From Halorubrum sp. PV6 (GTDB lineage: Archaea > Halobacteriota > Halobacteria > Halobacteriales > Haloferacaceae): a stretch of 64,000 nucleotides of DNA. This document shows, piece by piece, positions 11,201 to 21,470 of this stretch (position 1 is the stretch's first letter; the number at the start of each line of letters is the position of its first letter). Made by a program: the position numbers and the translations under genes. The stretch covers positions 1,488,001 through 1,552,000 of the forward strand of contig NZ_CP030064.1 of NCBI RefSeq assembly GCF_003990725.2, in the 5' to 3' direction. The notes beneath the pieces were generated by a model that worked only from the letters and a program-made list of their open reading frames with translations, searched no databases and was not told the DNA's origin.

Positions 11201-11340
11201 CATCGGATCACGTCCAGGCATGGAGCGTGTCCGTCGAACCCTTCCCATCCGCGGTTTCCCGAGATGGTGCATCGGTCGTCGTCTATCCATTCCGAATCGC
11301 GTCTCCCACTTAAGGGGACGGTTTCGGAGTGGGGCTGACA

Positions 11341-11412
11341 TGGACTCACTGGGATTCGAACCCAGGGCATCCTCCTTGCAAAGGAGGCACTCTACCGCTG
11401 AGCTATGAGCCC
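11341..11412 (-). tRNA. tRNA-Ala (UGC)
   Basis: 72 bases in the 16S-23S spacer, the standard place in haloarchaea. The acceptor stem GGGCTCA pairs with TGAGTCC (one G-T). The anticodon arm is CCTCC-TTTGCAA-GGAGG with anticodon TGC, the T-arm is CTGGG-TTCGAAT-CCCAG, and the discriminator is A. No intron, and CCA is not encoded. It is co-transcribed with the rRNAs and released by tRNA processing enzymes. Confidence 0.97.
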
Positions 11413-11437
11413 ACCTTCCCGTGTGGGAAGGAAGTGT

Positions 11438-11466
11438 GAACCGTGGTAGTTCGTCGGTGTCCAGGG
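11438..11466 (-). other. 16S rRNA processing stem, 3' arm
   Basis: Pairs with 13142-13166 across the whole 16S gene. In RNA form the two arms give a 12-pair helix (CCGTGGTAGTTC), a GAC bulge on this strand, a four-pair helix GGTG/CACC, a TCA bulge on the other strand and a six-pair helix TCCAGG/CCTGGA. This is an exact 3-4-3 bulge-helix-bulge motif. Confidence 0.85.
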
Positions 11467-11561
11467 CGGCGGATGGACGGACGGGTAGACCGTGCATGAG
11501 TAGTGACCGTTCTGGTGAACGGTCGTAAGGTGAGCTCCCTGGGATGGGAGTCTCGGGTCGG

Positions 11562-13031
<1,470 letters not shown>

Positions 13032-13037
13032 GTATAA

Positions 13038-13101
13038 CCTCTGTACCTGATTCCCGGTACAGAGGGGTGTTGGCGGGTTTTGACTTGCGATAAGTCAAAA
13101 C
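13038..13101 (-). other. Two perfect hairpins in the 16S leader
   Basis: Directly before the 16S 5' end lie two perfect 10-pair hairpins: CCTCTGTACC with GGTACAGAGG (13038-13065, loop of 8) and GTTTTGACTT with AAGTCAAAAC (13077-13101, loop of 5). They lie inside the processing stem. A role in leader folding or 5' maturation is inference. Confidence 0.65.
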
Positions 13102-13141
13102 ACCATTGCATGGTCTATGTGGTGTCCGGTTCACCCAGCGA

Positions 13142-13166
13142 CCTGGATGACACCGAACTACCACGG
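13142..13166 (-). other. 16S rRNA processing stem, 5' arm
   Basis: Partner of 11438-11466; carries the three-base TCA bulge of the bulge-helix-bulge motif. Cutting here and in the partner arm releases pre-16S as in other haloarchaea. Confidence 0.85.
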
Positions 13167-13307
13167 CTCACATCAGATTTCCGCTTACGCCGGAGCGCAG
13201 GGGGCGAAATCCTCATTCAGGTGAGTCGGATAACCCGACTCTGCGAAACCGGAACGAATTGAACGTCCCGAGTCCGCGGTGCGTTCTTCGCGTTTCAACC
13301 GAACGGG

Positions 13308-13331
13308 CTTATACACTTAAGCACGTCGGAA
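13308..13331 (-). promoter_or_regulatory. rRNA promoter P1 (proximal)
   Basis: On the minus strand this reads TCCGACGTGCTTAAGTGTATAAG, matching the haloarchaeal rRNA promoter pattern TTCGACG...TTAAGTGTA. A start-like CGCGAA sequence lies about 20-25 bases downstream, near 13290. Confidence 0.7.
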
Positions 13332-13340
13332 CGCTTCAAC

Positions 13341-13380
13341 CGGCCGCGGAGCGGCCGACCGTTGTCCCCCACGCCGGGGG
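13341..13380 (-). other. Paired GC hairpins between rRNA promoters
   Basis: Two strong perfect hairpins lie end to end: CGGCCGC-3-GCGGCCG (13341-13357) and CCCCC-5-GGGGG (13366-13380). They sit just downstream of the presumed P2 start and just upstream of P1. They could affect read-through from P2 or insulate the promoters; that is inference. Confidence 0.55.
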
Positions 13381-13408
13381 ACCTTCGCATTCATCACAAA
13401 TGCCGGGT

Positions 13409-13428
13409 TGTATTTAACCCCGTCGAAC
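13409..13428 (-). promoter_or_regulatory. rRNA promoter P2
   Basis: Minus strand TTCGACGGGGTTAAATACAA with TGCGAAGG about 25 bases downstream (13382-13390). This is an almost exact match to the classical haloarchaeal rRNA promoter and start-site pattern. Confidence 0.75.
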
Positions 13429-13548
13429 TATCGCCGCTACGTCATGCGTTTTCATTGAGAGCAGTTCACACGAGAATAGGAAATTGTCGGACTGAGATTC
13501 AACCTAACTGCGGAGAGAACAAATCGCTGGCACACGCGAGATCAGCCA

Positions 13549-13560
13549 TTTATACCACAT
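13549..13560 (-). promoter_or_regulatory. Probable rRNA promoter P3
   Basis: Minus strand ATGTGGTATAAA, a good TATA element, with CTCGCG about 20 bases downstream. A similar GTGGTATAAA on the minus strand at about 13763-13773 may be a fourth, most distal promoter. Stacked promoters are normal for haloarchaeal rRNA operons. Confidence 0.5.
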
Positions 13561-13645
13561 TCCTTTCATGTGTTTCGTCAAGGTGAGTGTACGTTTCAAC
13601 CAAGGAGACGAGGACGAATTGGCGGGCGCAACGAGACAGCATTCG

Positions 13646-13661
13646 CGCCCACGCGTGGGCG
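13646..13661. promoter_or_regulatory. 16-base perfect palindrome between rRNA promoters and TBP gene
   Basis: CGCCCACGCGTGGGCG is its own reverse complement. It lies in a stretch without genes between the divergent rRNA and TBP transcription units. It could be an operator for a dimeric regulator; no protein is known for it from this sequence alone. Confidence 0.4.
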
Positions 13662-13778
13662 ACTTCGTGCAGAGACAGACGAGCGTCGCATCACAAACAG
13701 ACGAGGGTCGTGTCACAACGACAGCGTAACCCCCTATCACAACAGCGGGCGTCCCAGCGGTTGTTTATACCACGGGCG

Positions 13779-13786
13779 TTTATAAG
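13779..13786 (+). promoter_or_regulatory. TATA box of the TBP gene
   Basis: TTTATAAG lies about 30 bases before the ATG at 13814, giving a nearly leaderless transcript. A further ATATAAAA at about 13799-13806 is too close to the start to be the main box for leaderless initiation. Confidence 0.6.
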
Positions 13787-13813
13787 GGAGGGGGACACAT
13801 ATAAAAGCGAACG

Positions 13814-14374
13814 ATGACGAACCCTGCAGACTCGATCGAGATCCAGAACGTAGTTGCATCGACGGGGATCGGCCAAGAACTCGATTTAGAAGCGCTCGCT
13901 GAGGACCTTCCGGGTGCGGATTTCAATCCAGACAACTTCCCCGGTCTCGTGTACCGGACGCAAGAACCGAAAGCCGCGGCCCTCATCTTCCGGTCGGGAA
14001 AGATCGTCTGCACGGGTGCAAAAAGCATCGACGATGTCCACGAGGCGCTCGGGATCATCTTCGAGAAGCTCCGCGGGCTGCAGATCCCGGTGGAAGACGA
14101 TCCGGAAATCACCGTCCAGAACATCGTCTCCAGCGCTGACCTCGGTCACAACCTCAACCTCAACGCGCTCGCGATCGGACTTGGCCTCGAAGACGTTGAG
14201 TACGAACCAGAGCAGTTCCCCGGTCTCGTGTACCGGATGGACGAGCCGGAAGTCGTGATCTTGCTCTTCGGGAGCGGAAAAATCGTCATCACCGGCGGGA
14301 AGCGGACCGACGATGCCGAGGAGGCCGTCGAAGAGATCGTCGAACGGATCGAAGGGCTCGGTCTGCTGGGATAG
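13814..14374 (+). CDS. tbp: TATA-box-binding protein (TBP)
   Basis: General transcription factor that bends TATA DNA and nucleates the TFB-RNA polymerase complex. The 186-residue protein consists of the two direct repeats of the TBP saddle (about 7-88 and 97-180). Each repeat has the expected FPGLVYR motif and strands such as AALIFRSGKIVCTGAKS in repeat one and VILLFGSGKIVITGGK in repeat two. Length and acidic surface are typical of haloarchaea. It is divergent from the rRNA operon and converges with orc1, whose end is about 95 bases away. Haloarchaea can carry several TBPs; this chromosomal copy next to the rRNA operon is a good candidate for the main one. Confidence 0.98.
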   Translation: MTNPADSIEIQNVVASTGIGQELDLEALAEDLPGADFNPDNFPGLVYRTQEPKAAALIFRSGKIVCTGAKSIDDVHEALGIIFEKLRGLQIPVEDDPEITVQNIVSSADLGHNLNLNALAIGLGLEDVEYEPEQFPGLVYRMDEPEVVILLFGSGKIVITGGKRTDDAEEAVEEIVERIEGLGLLG

Positions 14375-14469
14375 TCGGTCGATATCGGACTGGAGTTGAA
14401 CGGAAGAGACGGAAGCGGATCCGGTCGAACCGCATTCGTCTGGGACTGCCGAACGCGTTTTCACACGAG

Positions 14470-15669
14470 TTACGAGTCGTCTTCAGTCAGTACCTCTTTC
14501 ACCACGCTTGGGTCCTCCAGCAGCTGGTGTTTCGTGTAGCTCCCTTCAGCGCTTCCGCCGCTGTGTTTGGACTGTTCGATAATGTCGAGGAACGCGTGCT
14601 CTTTGAGCAGGTCTCGAACGCGGCGAAGCGAGAGGCTGTCCGACCCCTCCTGCCGACAGATGTTCTCGTAGATCTCGTACACGCGACTGGTTCGAAACCC
14701 GTCTTGGCGGCCGCTCGAAAGCGAGAGCAACGCGAGCGCCTGCAACACGTACCGGGAGTGTGGCGTCGATCCGCGGATGAGCTCGCGGAAGCGATCTGTC
14801 TCTGCGCGCTCGCGTGCCTGCGTGACGAACTCCTCTTTGACCGTCGGGTCGCCGTTGCTCTGTGCAATCTCGCCCGCATAACGGAGGATGTCGATCGCTT
14901 TGCGGGCGTCACCGTGCTCGCGTGCGGCGAGCGCGGCGGCGCGCGGGATCGTTGACGGTTCAAGCACGTCGTCGTGGAACGCGTCGGCACGCGCCTGCAT
15001 GATCTCGCGAAGTTGGTTCGCGTCGTACGGGGGAAATACGAACTCGCGTTCACAGAGGCTGGATTTGACTCGCTCGTCCATGCGGTCTTTGTACTGGATC
15101 TTGTTGCTGATCCCGACCACGCCGAGTTTGCAGTCGGTGATCTTCCCGGCCTCACCGGCCCGAGACAGCTGCATCAAGATCGCGTCGTCGTCGAGTTTGT
15201 CGATCTCGTCGAGGATGATGAGAACGACATCGTACCGCTGGTCGAGGATCCGCCAGAGCCGTTTGTAGTACGTCGAGGTAGAGAGCCCCTTATCCGGGAC
15301 GTTGATGCCGGTGGCGTCCGGGTCGTTCACCGCGTCGGCGATGGTCTGGACGGCCTGCGTCTCGGTCGTGTCCTGTGCGCAGTCGACGTAGGCGAAGGTT
15401 GCGTTGACGCCCTCCTCGCCCGCCGTCGACACGAGACGTTTGGAAACGTACTTTGCACAGAGCGACTTCCCGGTCCCGGTCTTCCCGTAGATCAACACGT
15501 TGCTTGGGCTCTGTCCGAAGATCGCGGGGTTGACAGCCGTCGCGAGGTTGGATATCTCGTCGTCACGGCCGACGATCCGTCCCTCTCCGGGAAGGTGGCT
15601 GATCTCGAGGAGTTCCTTGTTCGCGAAGATCGGGTCCTCCCTAGTGAAGAGGTCGTCCGCTGCGTCCAT
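14470..15669 (-). CDS. orc1: Orc1/Cdc6 replication initiator
   Basis: AAA+ origin-binding protein, 399 residues. Walker A is YGKTGTGKS (about 60), Walker B is VLIILDEIDKLDD (about 150), and the C-terminal winged helix (about 300-395, RVRDLLKEHAFLDIIEQ) contacts the origin boxes. ATG 15669 was chosen; a longer frame would run through the first origin box at 15685. The gene starts directly beside the probable origin and is read away from it toward the rRNA operon, the arrangement known for the main chromosomal origins of haloarchaea. Its promoter lies inside the origin region, so binding to nearby boxes could control its own expression (inference). Confidence 0.96.
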   Translation of the reverse strand: MDAADDLFTREDPIFANKELLEISHLPGEGRIVGRDDEISNLATAVNPAIFGQSPSNVLIYGKTGTGKSLCAKYVSKRLVSTAGEEGVNATFAYVDCAQDTTETQAVQTIADAVNDPDATGINVPDKGLSTSTYYKRLWRILDQRYDVVLIILDEIDKLDDDAILMQLSRAGEAGKITDCKLGVVGISNKIQYKDRMDERVKSSLCEREFVFPPYDANQLREIMQARADAFHDDVLEPSTIPRAAALAAREHGDARKAIDILRYAGEIAQSNGDPTVKEEFVTQARERAETDRFRELIRGSTPHSRYVLQALALLSLSSGRQDGFRTSRVYEIYENICRQEGSDSLSLRRVRDLLKEHAFLDIIEQSKHSGGSAEGSYTKHQLLEDPSVVKEVLTEDDS

Positions 15670-15684
15670 GCGATCGACACCGCG

Positions 15685-15696
15685 TTTCCGGTGAAA
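15685..15696 (+). repeat. Origin recognition box 1 (mini-ORB)
   Basis: TTTCCGGTGAAA, preceded by GACACCGCG, starting 16 bases upstream of the orc1 ATG. No G-string follows, so it is a mini box. Its position overlaps the expected orc1 promoter. Confidence 0.8.
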
Positions 15697-15744
15697 TGCG
15701 TTCCGCTTCGGTCGTGTGGGAAGTTGGTTGGGACACACACCGTG

Positions 15745-15756
15745 TTTCCGGTGAAA
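15745..15756 (+). repeat. Origin recognition box 2 (full ORB with G-string)
   Basis: CACACACCGTG-TTTCCGGTGAAA followed by GGGGTGTGGGG and further G-runs to about 15788. The G-string marks a full ORB and sets its orientation. Confidence 0.85.
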
Positions 15757-15884
15757 CGGGGTGTGGGGTGGGTGGGGTGTGGGGGGAGGGTGTAGAGAGG
15801 TGGCGAGAAGGCGACACAGCAGATCCAGACGAATCGTGGAGTTGAGGGCTGTGAGTGAAATATTGCCGCGTCTAAGCAGCCAGA

Positions 15885-15895
15885 TTCACCGGAAA
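15885..15895 (-). repeat. Origin recognition box 3
   Basis: TTCACCGGAAA followed by CGCGGTGTC, the reverse form of the box. It lacks the G-string and loses one base of the palindrome. Confidence 0.75.
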
Positions 15896-16241
15896 CGCGG
15901 TGTCACCAACTTCGAACGCGTACGGTGACCGGATAAATGACGAAGGGCCGACTGAACGCAACTGAGAGTACCAACACGTAGTCGGCAACGCTGGGCCAGC
16001 GACGCATGAGAGCAGGTGAGCGACGGGCGAGAACGAGAGAGCGACAGATGAGAGCGGGAAAGCGACGGGAGAGCAGCGGATGAGCGGCGAGTAAGCAACG
16101 AGCAATAGTTAGTAACCAGTATACGTGGCCTCATTTAAGCGGCAGACGTTATTTCGAACGACGAGCGGATTACGAGCAACGAGCGCTATTTAAACAGCGA
16201 ACACGGCCGACGGAACGACGATCAAAAGCCGGGAGACCGGA

Positions 16242-16253
16242 TTTCCGGTGAAA
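16242..16253 (+). repeat. Origin recognition box 4
   Basis: TTTCCGGTGAAA within GATTTCCGGTGAAATC. It lies about 50 bases from the AT-rich stretch that is the likely unwinding site. Confidence 0.75.
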
Positions 16254-16447
16254 TCACAGCCTTCGAGATGGATCTCTCGGGCTTTTTGACTTGGAGGAAT
16301 GTACTCAAAACTAGTTTAAAGTTGTTTCTATCGCTAGTCTAGATTGAACACCAGCAACGCGTAGAGTTGTTCAGTACGGAATAGACGAATTCCGAGATCC
16401 AAGCCGACGCAACCGGCGAAACCACACCCAACCCCCACCAAACCCTA

Positions 16448-16459
16448 TTTCACCGGAAA
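16448..16459 (-). repeat. Origin recognition box 5 (full ORB, inverted)
   Basis: TTTCACCGGAAA followed by CACGGTGTG; the C-rich run CACACCCAACCCCCACC on its left is the G-string on the minus strand. It mirrors box 2 across the origin, so Orc1 would load facing inward from both ends. Confidence 0.85.
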
Positions 16460-16574
16460 CACGGTGTGTCTCTCCACCACTCCCACACAATCAACAGACC
16501 GGTAATACAGAGATGAGAGACTGCCGAGGGAACGCTGCCGCACGCGACGACCGAACTCCGTCGCTTCCTCGCTA

Positions 16575-18827
16575 CTACTGCTGTGCGTCAACGACAGCCA
16601 CGCTGGCGAGGTTCACGATGTCTTTGACCTCGTCACCGCGCTGGAGCACGTGGACCGGTTCGTCCATTCCGACCAGCATCGGACCGATGGCCTCTGCACC
16701 GCCGAGCCGCTGGAGCAGTTTGTACCCGATGTTCCCGGCTTCGAGGTTGGGGAAGACCAGCACGTTTGCCGCCTCGTCCAGTTCCGAGAACTCGTAGGTG
16801 TCGTTAAGGATGTCGTCGACGACGGCCGTGTCGGCCTGCATCTCACCGTCGACGGGGAAGTCGACGTCGTCGTCGTTGTGGAGGATTTCGACCGCCTCAC
16901 GCGGCTTCTGTGTCCCCTCGTTGTCGACGCTTCCGAAGTTCGAGTACGAGAGCATCGCCGCACGCGGCTCGACGTTGAACCGCCGCGCAAGGTCGGCCGT
17001 GTGGCGAGTGACCTCTGCGAGCGTCTCCGCGTCCGGGGACTGATTGACCGTGGTGTCGGCACAGAACACGACCCGATTTTTGAACGTGAGCATGTAGACG
17101 CCGGCGACGGTATCCGTGTCTGCGGCGGACCCGATGACCTGTAGCGGCGGCCGAAGCGCCGACGGGTAGTGATGCGTCAATCCCGTGAGCATCGCGTCGA
17201 CATCCCCCGATTTGACCATGACGCTCCCGAGGTAGTTCGTGTCTCTTCGGACCAGTTCGTTCGCCTCTCGACTGGTGATGCCCTTCCGCTTGCGGAGTTG
17301 GTAGAGCTGATCGCCGTACGCCGAAACGTCTCGTGTGTCGGGGTCGACGACCTCCGGGCGGAACGAGAGCCCGAGCCGATCTGCGGTCCGAGCGATCTCG
17401 TCGCTGTCCCCGAGCAACACCGGCTCGGCGATCCCCTGCTCGGAGAGCTGGTAGGCCGCACGGATCATCTTCTCGTCGGTCCCTTCCGCGAGCGCGATAC
17501 GCTTCGGGTCGCTTTTCGCCTTGTTCAACACGACCCGCATCATCTCGCGCGACTTCCCGAGACGCGCCTCCAGCTGCTCTCGGTACTGTTCGAGATCGAT
17601 TTCGGACCGTGCACACCCGGACTCCATCGCCGCTTCCGCGACGCGCGGAGCGACCTCGAAGAGCACGCGGGGGTCGAGCGGCTTCGGGATGACGTAATCC
17701 GCCCCGAACTGCAGCGGATCGTCGCCGTACGCTTTGACAACCGCGTCCGGCACGTCCTTTCGAGCCAACTCCGCAAGCGCCGAGGCGGCCGCACGCTTCA
17801 TCTCTTCGTTGATCTCTGTCGCGCGCACGTCGAGCGCGCCACGGAAGAGGAACGGGAACCCGAGGACGTTGTTTACCATGTTCGGGTAGTCAGACCGCCC
17901 CGTCGCCATGATCACCGTGTCGTCGCGGGCGTCTTTGGCGTCCTCGTAGGTGATCTCCGGGTCAGGGTTCGCCATCGCGAAGATGATCGGGTCCGAGGCC
18001 ATCGACTGGACCATCTCTTGAGAGACAATCCCGCCGACGGAGAGCCCGACGAACACGTCCGCGCCGTCCATCGCGTCCGCGAGGTCGCCGCCTGCCGCGT
18101 CGCTGACGAACTGGCTTTTATATTCGTTGACGTCGCCGTTCGCGACGCGGTCCTCGGTGATGATACCGGAGGAGTCGCACATCGTGATGTTCTCTTTGCG
18201 CGCGCCGAGTGAGACGTAGAACCGAGCCGTCGCGATCGCGGACGCCCCTGCTCCCGAAAAGACGATCTCGATTTCGGACAGGTCCTTCCCCGAAATCTCT
18301 GTCGCGTTGAGCAGCGCCGCGCCCGAGATGATCGCCGTTCCGTGTTGGTCGTCGTGGAACACGGGAACGTCCATCTCCTCGCGGAGTCGCTCTTCGATCT
18401 TGAAACACTCGGGAGCCTTGATATCCTCGAGGTTCACGCCCCCGAAAGTCGGTTCCATCGCTTTCACGGCCTCGCAGAAGGGGTCGACCTCGCTGATGTC
18501 CAACTCGATGTCGAACACGTCGATGTCGGCGAAGCGCTTGAACAAGACGCCTTTCCCCTCCATCACCGGTTTCGAGGCCGACGCTCCGATGTCGCCGAGG
18601 CCGAGCACAGCAGAGCCGTTCGAAACGACAGCGACGAGGTTCCCCTTCGCGGTGTACTCGAACACCGACTCCGGGTCAGCAGCGATGTCGCGACACGGTG
18701 CCGCGACGCCCGGCGAGTACGCGAGCGAGAGGTCTCGCTGCGTGTTCGTCGGCTTCGTGGTCTCGATTTCGATCTTTCCCGGCGGATCCTGCCGGTGATA
18801 CTCTCTCGCGTCGTCGTCCAGTCCCAT
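16575..18827 (-). CDS. maeB: NADP-dependent malic enzyme, MaeB type
   Basis: Oxidative decarboxylation of malate to pyruvate with NAD(P)H formation, a cytosolic link between the citric acid cycle and gluconeogenesis. The 750 residues form two parts: a malic enzyme (about 1-425) with [15 protein letters not shown], the metal-site region [19 protein letters not shown] and dinucleotide loop [12 protein letters not shown]; and a phosphotransacetylase-like domain (about 430-750). In MaeB proteins the second domain is regarded as regulatory (acetyl-CoA sensing in bacteria), not as an active transacetylase. Length is normal. It is read toward the origin and has its own promoter at about 18840-18860. 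Confidence 0.93.
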   Translation of the reverse strand: MGLDDDAREYHRQDPPGKIEIETTKPTNTQRDLSLAYSPGVAAPCRDIAADPESVFEYTAKGNLVAVVSNGSAVLGLGDIGASASKPVMEGKGVLFKRFADIDVFDIELDISEVDPFCEAVKAMEPTFGGVNLEDIKAPECFKIEERLREEMDVPVFHDDQHGTAIISGAALLNATEISGKDLSEIEIVFSGAGASAIATARFYVSLGARKENITMCDSSGIITEDRVANGDVNEYKSQFVSDAAGGDLADAMDGADVFVGLSVGGIVSQEMVQSMASDPIIFAMANPDPEITYEDAKDARDDTVIMATGRSDYPNMVNNVLGFPFLFRGALDVRATEINEEMKRAAASALAELARKDVPDAVVKAYGDDPLQFGADYVIPKPLDPRVLFEVAPRVAEAAMESGCARSEIDLEQYREQLEARLGKSREMMRVVLNKAKSDPKRIALAEGTDEKMIRAAYQLSEQGIAEPVLLGDSDEIARTADRLGLSFRPEVVDPDTRDVSAYGDQLYQLRKRKGITSREANELVRRDTNYLGSVMVKSGDVDAMLTGLTHHYPSALRPPLQVIGSAADTDTVAGVYMLTFKNRVVFCADTTVNQSPDAETLAEVTRHTADLARRFNVEPRAAMLSYSNFGSVDNEGTQKPREAVEILHNDDDVDFPVDGEMQADTAVVDDILNDTYEFSELDEAANVLVFPNLEAGNIGYKLLQRLGGAEAIGPMLVGMDEPVHVLQRGDEVKDIVNLASVAVVDAQQ

Positions 18828-19198
18828 GACTCTCCCAATTCGGTAACGGAGTAAAAAGGTATGTGAACCCGTCGAACAGTAACTCGACGTTCGACGAACG
18901 AGCGACGCCGCTCAAGAGACCACACCACACTCCGGCACCTGTCACAACGCCCTGGAACTCGAGGACGCAGAACAGCAGATTCCGCCCGTCAACCCCTGCA
19001 ACGACTCCCAACGACTCCCAACGACTCCCAACGACTCCCAACGACTCCCAACGACTACACACTAGGCCGGTTGTCGCTTCCCCCTATCGGAATTGCCGTT
19101 TGCTCGCTGTCTCGACTGTCGGCCACCGTACCCGCTCTATCGTCTAACCACGAGTTCGGCTAGACTCACGCCTGCACCACACACCGCCGAGTGACCTG
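18828..19198. other. Intergenic region with a tandem repeat
   Basis: About 370 bases between maeB and the next leftward gene. It contains the maeB promoter (AT-rich around 18845-18865) and a 10-base tandem repeat at 19001-19056. I see no gene; short open frames here lack the expected codon bias. Confidence 0.5.
19001..19056. repeat. 10-base tandem repeat (ACGACTCCCA)
   Basis: Five perfect head-to-tail copies of ACGACTCCCA from 19001 to 19050, then a partial sixth (ACGACT). Perfect copies imply recent slippage or expansion. Confidence 0.9.
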
Positions 19199-20311
19199 CT
19201 ACTCGCGGCGGGCCGCTTTCTCTTCGGCGTCTGTCTCGTACTCTCCCCCGCCGGTGGCGGCGGTCTCACTGCCGACATCGAGCAGCTGCACGCTCGGATC
19301 GATGCCACCGAGCGCAGCCACCTCGTACGTTATCACGTACGTGCGAGTGAGGACGGCGACCGGAACGATCAGAAGCAGAAGCGCCACCACCGCAGCGAGC
19401 GTGACGAGGCCACCGACTACGAGCCCGACCGTCGTCCCGACCAGCGCCTCGAGACCGCCCAGAAGGGCCGCGACGAGTAGCAGCGCGACACCGCCGGCCG
19501 CGGCCACGCTCATCCCGAGAATAGCGACGACGACCGCTCCGACGAGTGTGGACCCGAGACCGACGAAGGAGTGAACCACGAGGTACGCCACCGACTCTCG
19601 CCACTCCGTGAACACCGCGTGCACGACCCGCTCCCAGCCGGCGAGGACACCGATATCCTCGGCGACCATCGTCGGGACGACGAACTCGTAAGTGAGCCGG
19701 AGCGCGAGCGACGCCCCGAGAACGGCGAGGCCCGCCAGGGCCCAAGCAACGACTACCGATCCGACGGGAAGCGCTTCGGTTGCGCCGGCGAGCGACCCGA
19801 TCGGTGCCCACCGTATCGGCGTCGCCGAAACGACTCCGACGACGGCGGCCAGTGCGGTCGCTCCGACGGCGACGACCCGGAGCGTCACGACGGCGACGAA
19901 CAGCCCGATTGCCTGTCGAAACCGCCCGAAGAACGGACCGAACAGCCGAACATCGCTGGTTTCGAGCGCATCGTAAAAGACCAGCCGGAGTGTTAGCGAC
20001 GCGACCGAGAGCGCCACCGCGGTCCCGCCCGCGACGACGGCGACGGCCAGCGACAGCCTGTCTGCCGCGGCGCCGCCGGCGAGACGCAGGGTCGCGGCGG
20101 TCACGCTGGCTTCTCCCGTCCCTGCGCTCCCGACGAGTTCTGTGAGAAACACGTCGGCCGCCACGAACGTCCACACGCCGGCGCTCACGCCGGTAGCCAT
20201 CGCGAACAGAAGAAAGGCGAGTATCCCCCAGCGAACGGGGCGAAACGGAAACAGAAACCGGCGAGTGGCCTCGACCGCGTCGTCGACGGCGGCGGCGGTT
20301 CGCCAAGTCAT
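19199..20311 (-). CDS. Haloarchaeal multi-pass membrane protein (DUF7544-like)
   Basis: A 370-residue protein with about six to seven membrane segments, for example WGILAFLLFAMATGVSAG near residue 28, and a long hydrophobic run at about 260-325. The opening VDDAVEATRRFLFPFRPVRW recalls the haloarchaeal DUF7544 family, whose members start with a DAxEATRxFL-type helix followed by membrane segments. That assignment is from memory of the family and is moderate. Function unknown; the tail (last 40 residues) is charged and cytoplasmic. It is divergent from the zinc-ribbon gene at 20514. Confidence 0.6.
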   Translation of the reverse strand: MTWRTAAAVDDAVEATRRFLFPFRPVRWGILAFLLFAMATGVSAGVWTFVAADVFLTELVGSAGTGEASVTAATLRLAGGAAADRLSLAVAVVAGGTAVALSVASLTLRLVFYDALETSDVRLFGPFFGRFRQAIGLFVAVVTLRVVAVGATALAAVVGVVSATPIRWAPIGSLAGATEALPVGSVVVAWALAGLAVLGASLALRLTYEFVVPTMVAEDIGVLAGWERVVHAVFTEWRESVAYLVVHSFVGLGSTLVGAVVVAILGMSVAAAGGVALLLVAALLGGLEALVGTTVGLVVGGLVTLAAVVALLLLIVPVAVLTRTYVITYEVAALGGIDPSVQLLDVGSETAATGGGEYETDAEEKAARRE

Positions 20312-20513
20312 GCCCCGATGTCGCCGCCAACACGTAAATAATGCATCGAGACGGTGAACGTATCGAGGCTCTCAGCACCTGATGTTCCTCGCACAGCCAC
20401 TTTCTCTTCATCCGCTCGCTCCGGACGTCGAGTGTACCCACGCGGTTCCTCCCCGAAACTCGGCACGGACGCGACCCACAGCCCTTTACGACGAACGCGC
20501 CGAACGAATCAGC

Positions 20514-21359
20514 ATGAAAGTTCGCGGCGAACGCGAGTGTCGAGCGTGCGGCGCGCGCTGGTCGTACTACGAGGTCGGGTCCGTCGAGTGCCCCGACTGC
20601 GGCAGTCTCGTGAGCGTCGGGGTCGGGGCGCGGTCGACCCACACAGACGCCGCGATAACGCTCGATCTCAGCGCCCACAGAGCCCGGTTCGGAGACGCGA
20701 GAGCGACGCTACCAACAGCGGGCGTCGACGATCTGAAAAGCGACCTCCGCGAGTACACGCGGAAGCGCGGATTCATCCGCGGCGGCGAGCTCCGCCCCCT
20801 CGATGACACGTATCTCGCGGCCCGCGAACTGTTGGAAGCGGTCGACCTGTACGACCGCCTGCGCGACCCGGCCGACCGCGACAGCGAGTACCTCCTCACG
20901 CTGCTCGGCGAGGCCGACGCCGGCGAGCGACCGCCAGCCGGGTCGGTCCCGGACGCCTTCCACGAGGCGCGCGGGATGGCCGCCGTCCACGCAGTCGACG
21001 ACTACCGGAGCGACGTTCTGGCGTTCCTCGACGAACTCGAAGCGCCCGACGCCGAAGAGGCGAACGCGAACCAACCAGACGCGGGCGCAGAGAACGAACT
21101 CGGAACGAACGCCGACGGCGAGGGCCCGTCGGTCTCCGTGACCGGAGACGACCCGCACGCCCGGATCGACCCTGCGCGAGCGCTCCTCGAACGCCTCCGC
21201 GACCGGACGAAGCGCGTCGAGGCGTTCTCCGGAGACGTGCCGCCGGCCGAGGCGGACGCGCTCGTCGACGCGGCGGACGGACTCGGCGAGTACGTTCGGA
21301 CCGGCGAGGAGCGCGTGGCCGGCCGCGTTCGCTCACAACTCACCGCTGACGAACTGTAG
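20514..21359 (+). CDS. TFIIB-type zinc-ribbon protein (DUF7117-like)
   Basis: A 281-residue soluble protein. The N-terminus holds a CxxC-CxxC zinc ribbon (CRACGARWSYYEVGSVECPDCG, residues about 8-30, listed here by its key cysteines C8, C11, C26 and C29 approximately). The rest is helical and acidic, with a low-complexity linker (about 190-225) and a C-terminal helix bundle. It resembles the haloarchaeal DUF7117 family. No reaction is known. ATG 20514 places the zinc ribbon at the N-terminus; the upstream open frame is not halophile-like. Confidence 0.7.
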   Translation: MKVRGERECRACGARWSYYEVGSVECPDCGSLVSVGVGARSTHTDAAITLDLSAHRARFGDARATLPTAGVDDLKSDLREYTRKRGFIRGGELRPLDDTYLAARELLEAVDLYDRLRDPADRDSEYLLTLLGEADAGERPPAGSVPDAFHEARGMAAVHAVDDYRSDVLAFLDELEAPDAEEANANQPDAGAENELGTNADGEGPSVSVTGDDPHARIDPARALLERLRDRTKRVEAFSGDVPPAEADALVDAADGLGEYVRTGEERVAGRVRSQLTADEL

Positions 21360-21470
21360 CTCGGCGACTCATCGAACCACAGTCCGCAACACAAGCGACC
21401 TGCACCCCGCTGCAATCACGACTGATACGCGCGGAGTCACGTTCAACTACCGTCCCACAGACCAACGCGT

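Larger units (their letters stand above)
15670..16510. other. Probable chromosomal replication origin (oriC)
   Basis: A gene-free stretch of about 840 bases between orc1 and maeB. It holds five copies of a TTTCCGGTGAAA-type box. The box at 15745 has a G-rich tail (GGGGTGTGGGGTGGGTGGGG) on the plus strand and the box at 16448 has C-rich sequence on its left; the two therefore lie in opposite orientation and flank the region. The AT-rich candidate unwinding element is at about 16300-16345 (ACTAGTTTAAAGTTG within it). Purine-biased GAGCGAC repeats occupy about 16000-16110. This layout matches orc1-linked haloarchaeal origins. Origin activity itself is inferred. Confidence 0.85.

Noticed and set aside
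15790-16230. A gene within the origin region (frames of 77-82 residues)
   Set aside because: They run across origin boxes, have no promoter or halophile codon pattern, and begin inside repetitive GAGCGAC sequence.
19001-19056. CRISPR array
   Set aside because: The repeats are directly adjacent with no spacers, and no cas genes are present; the same holds for the 21-, 26- and 27-base arrays.
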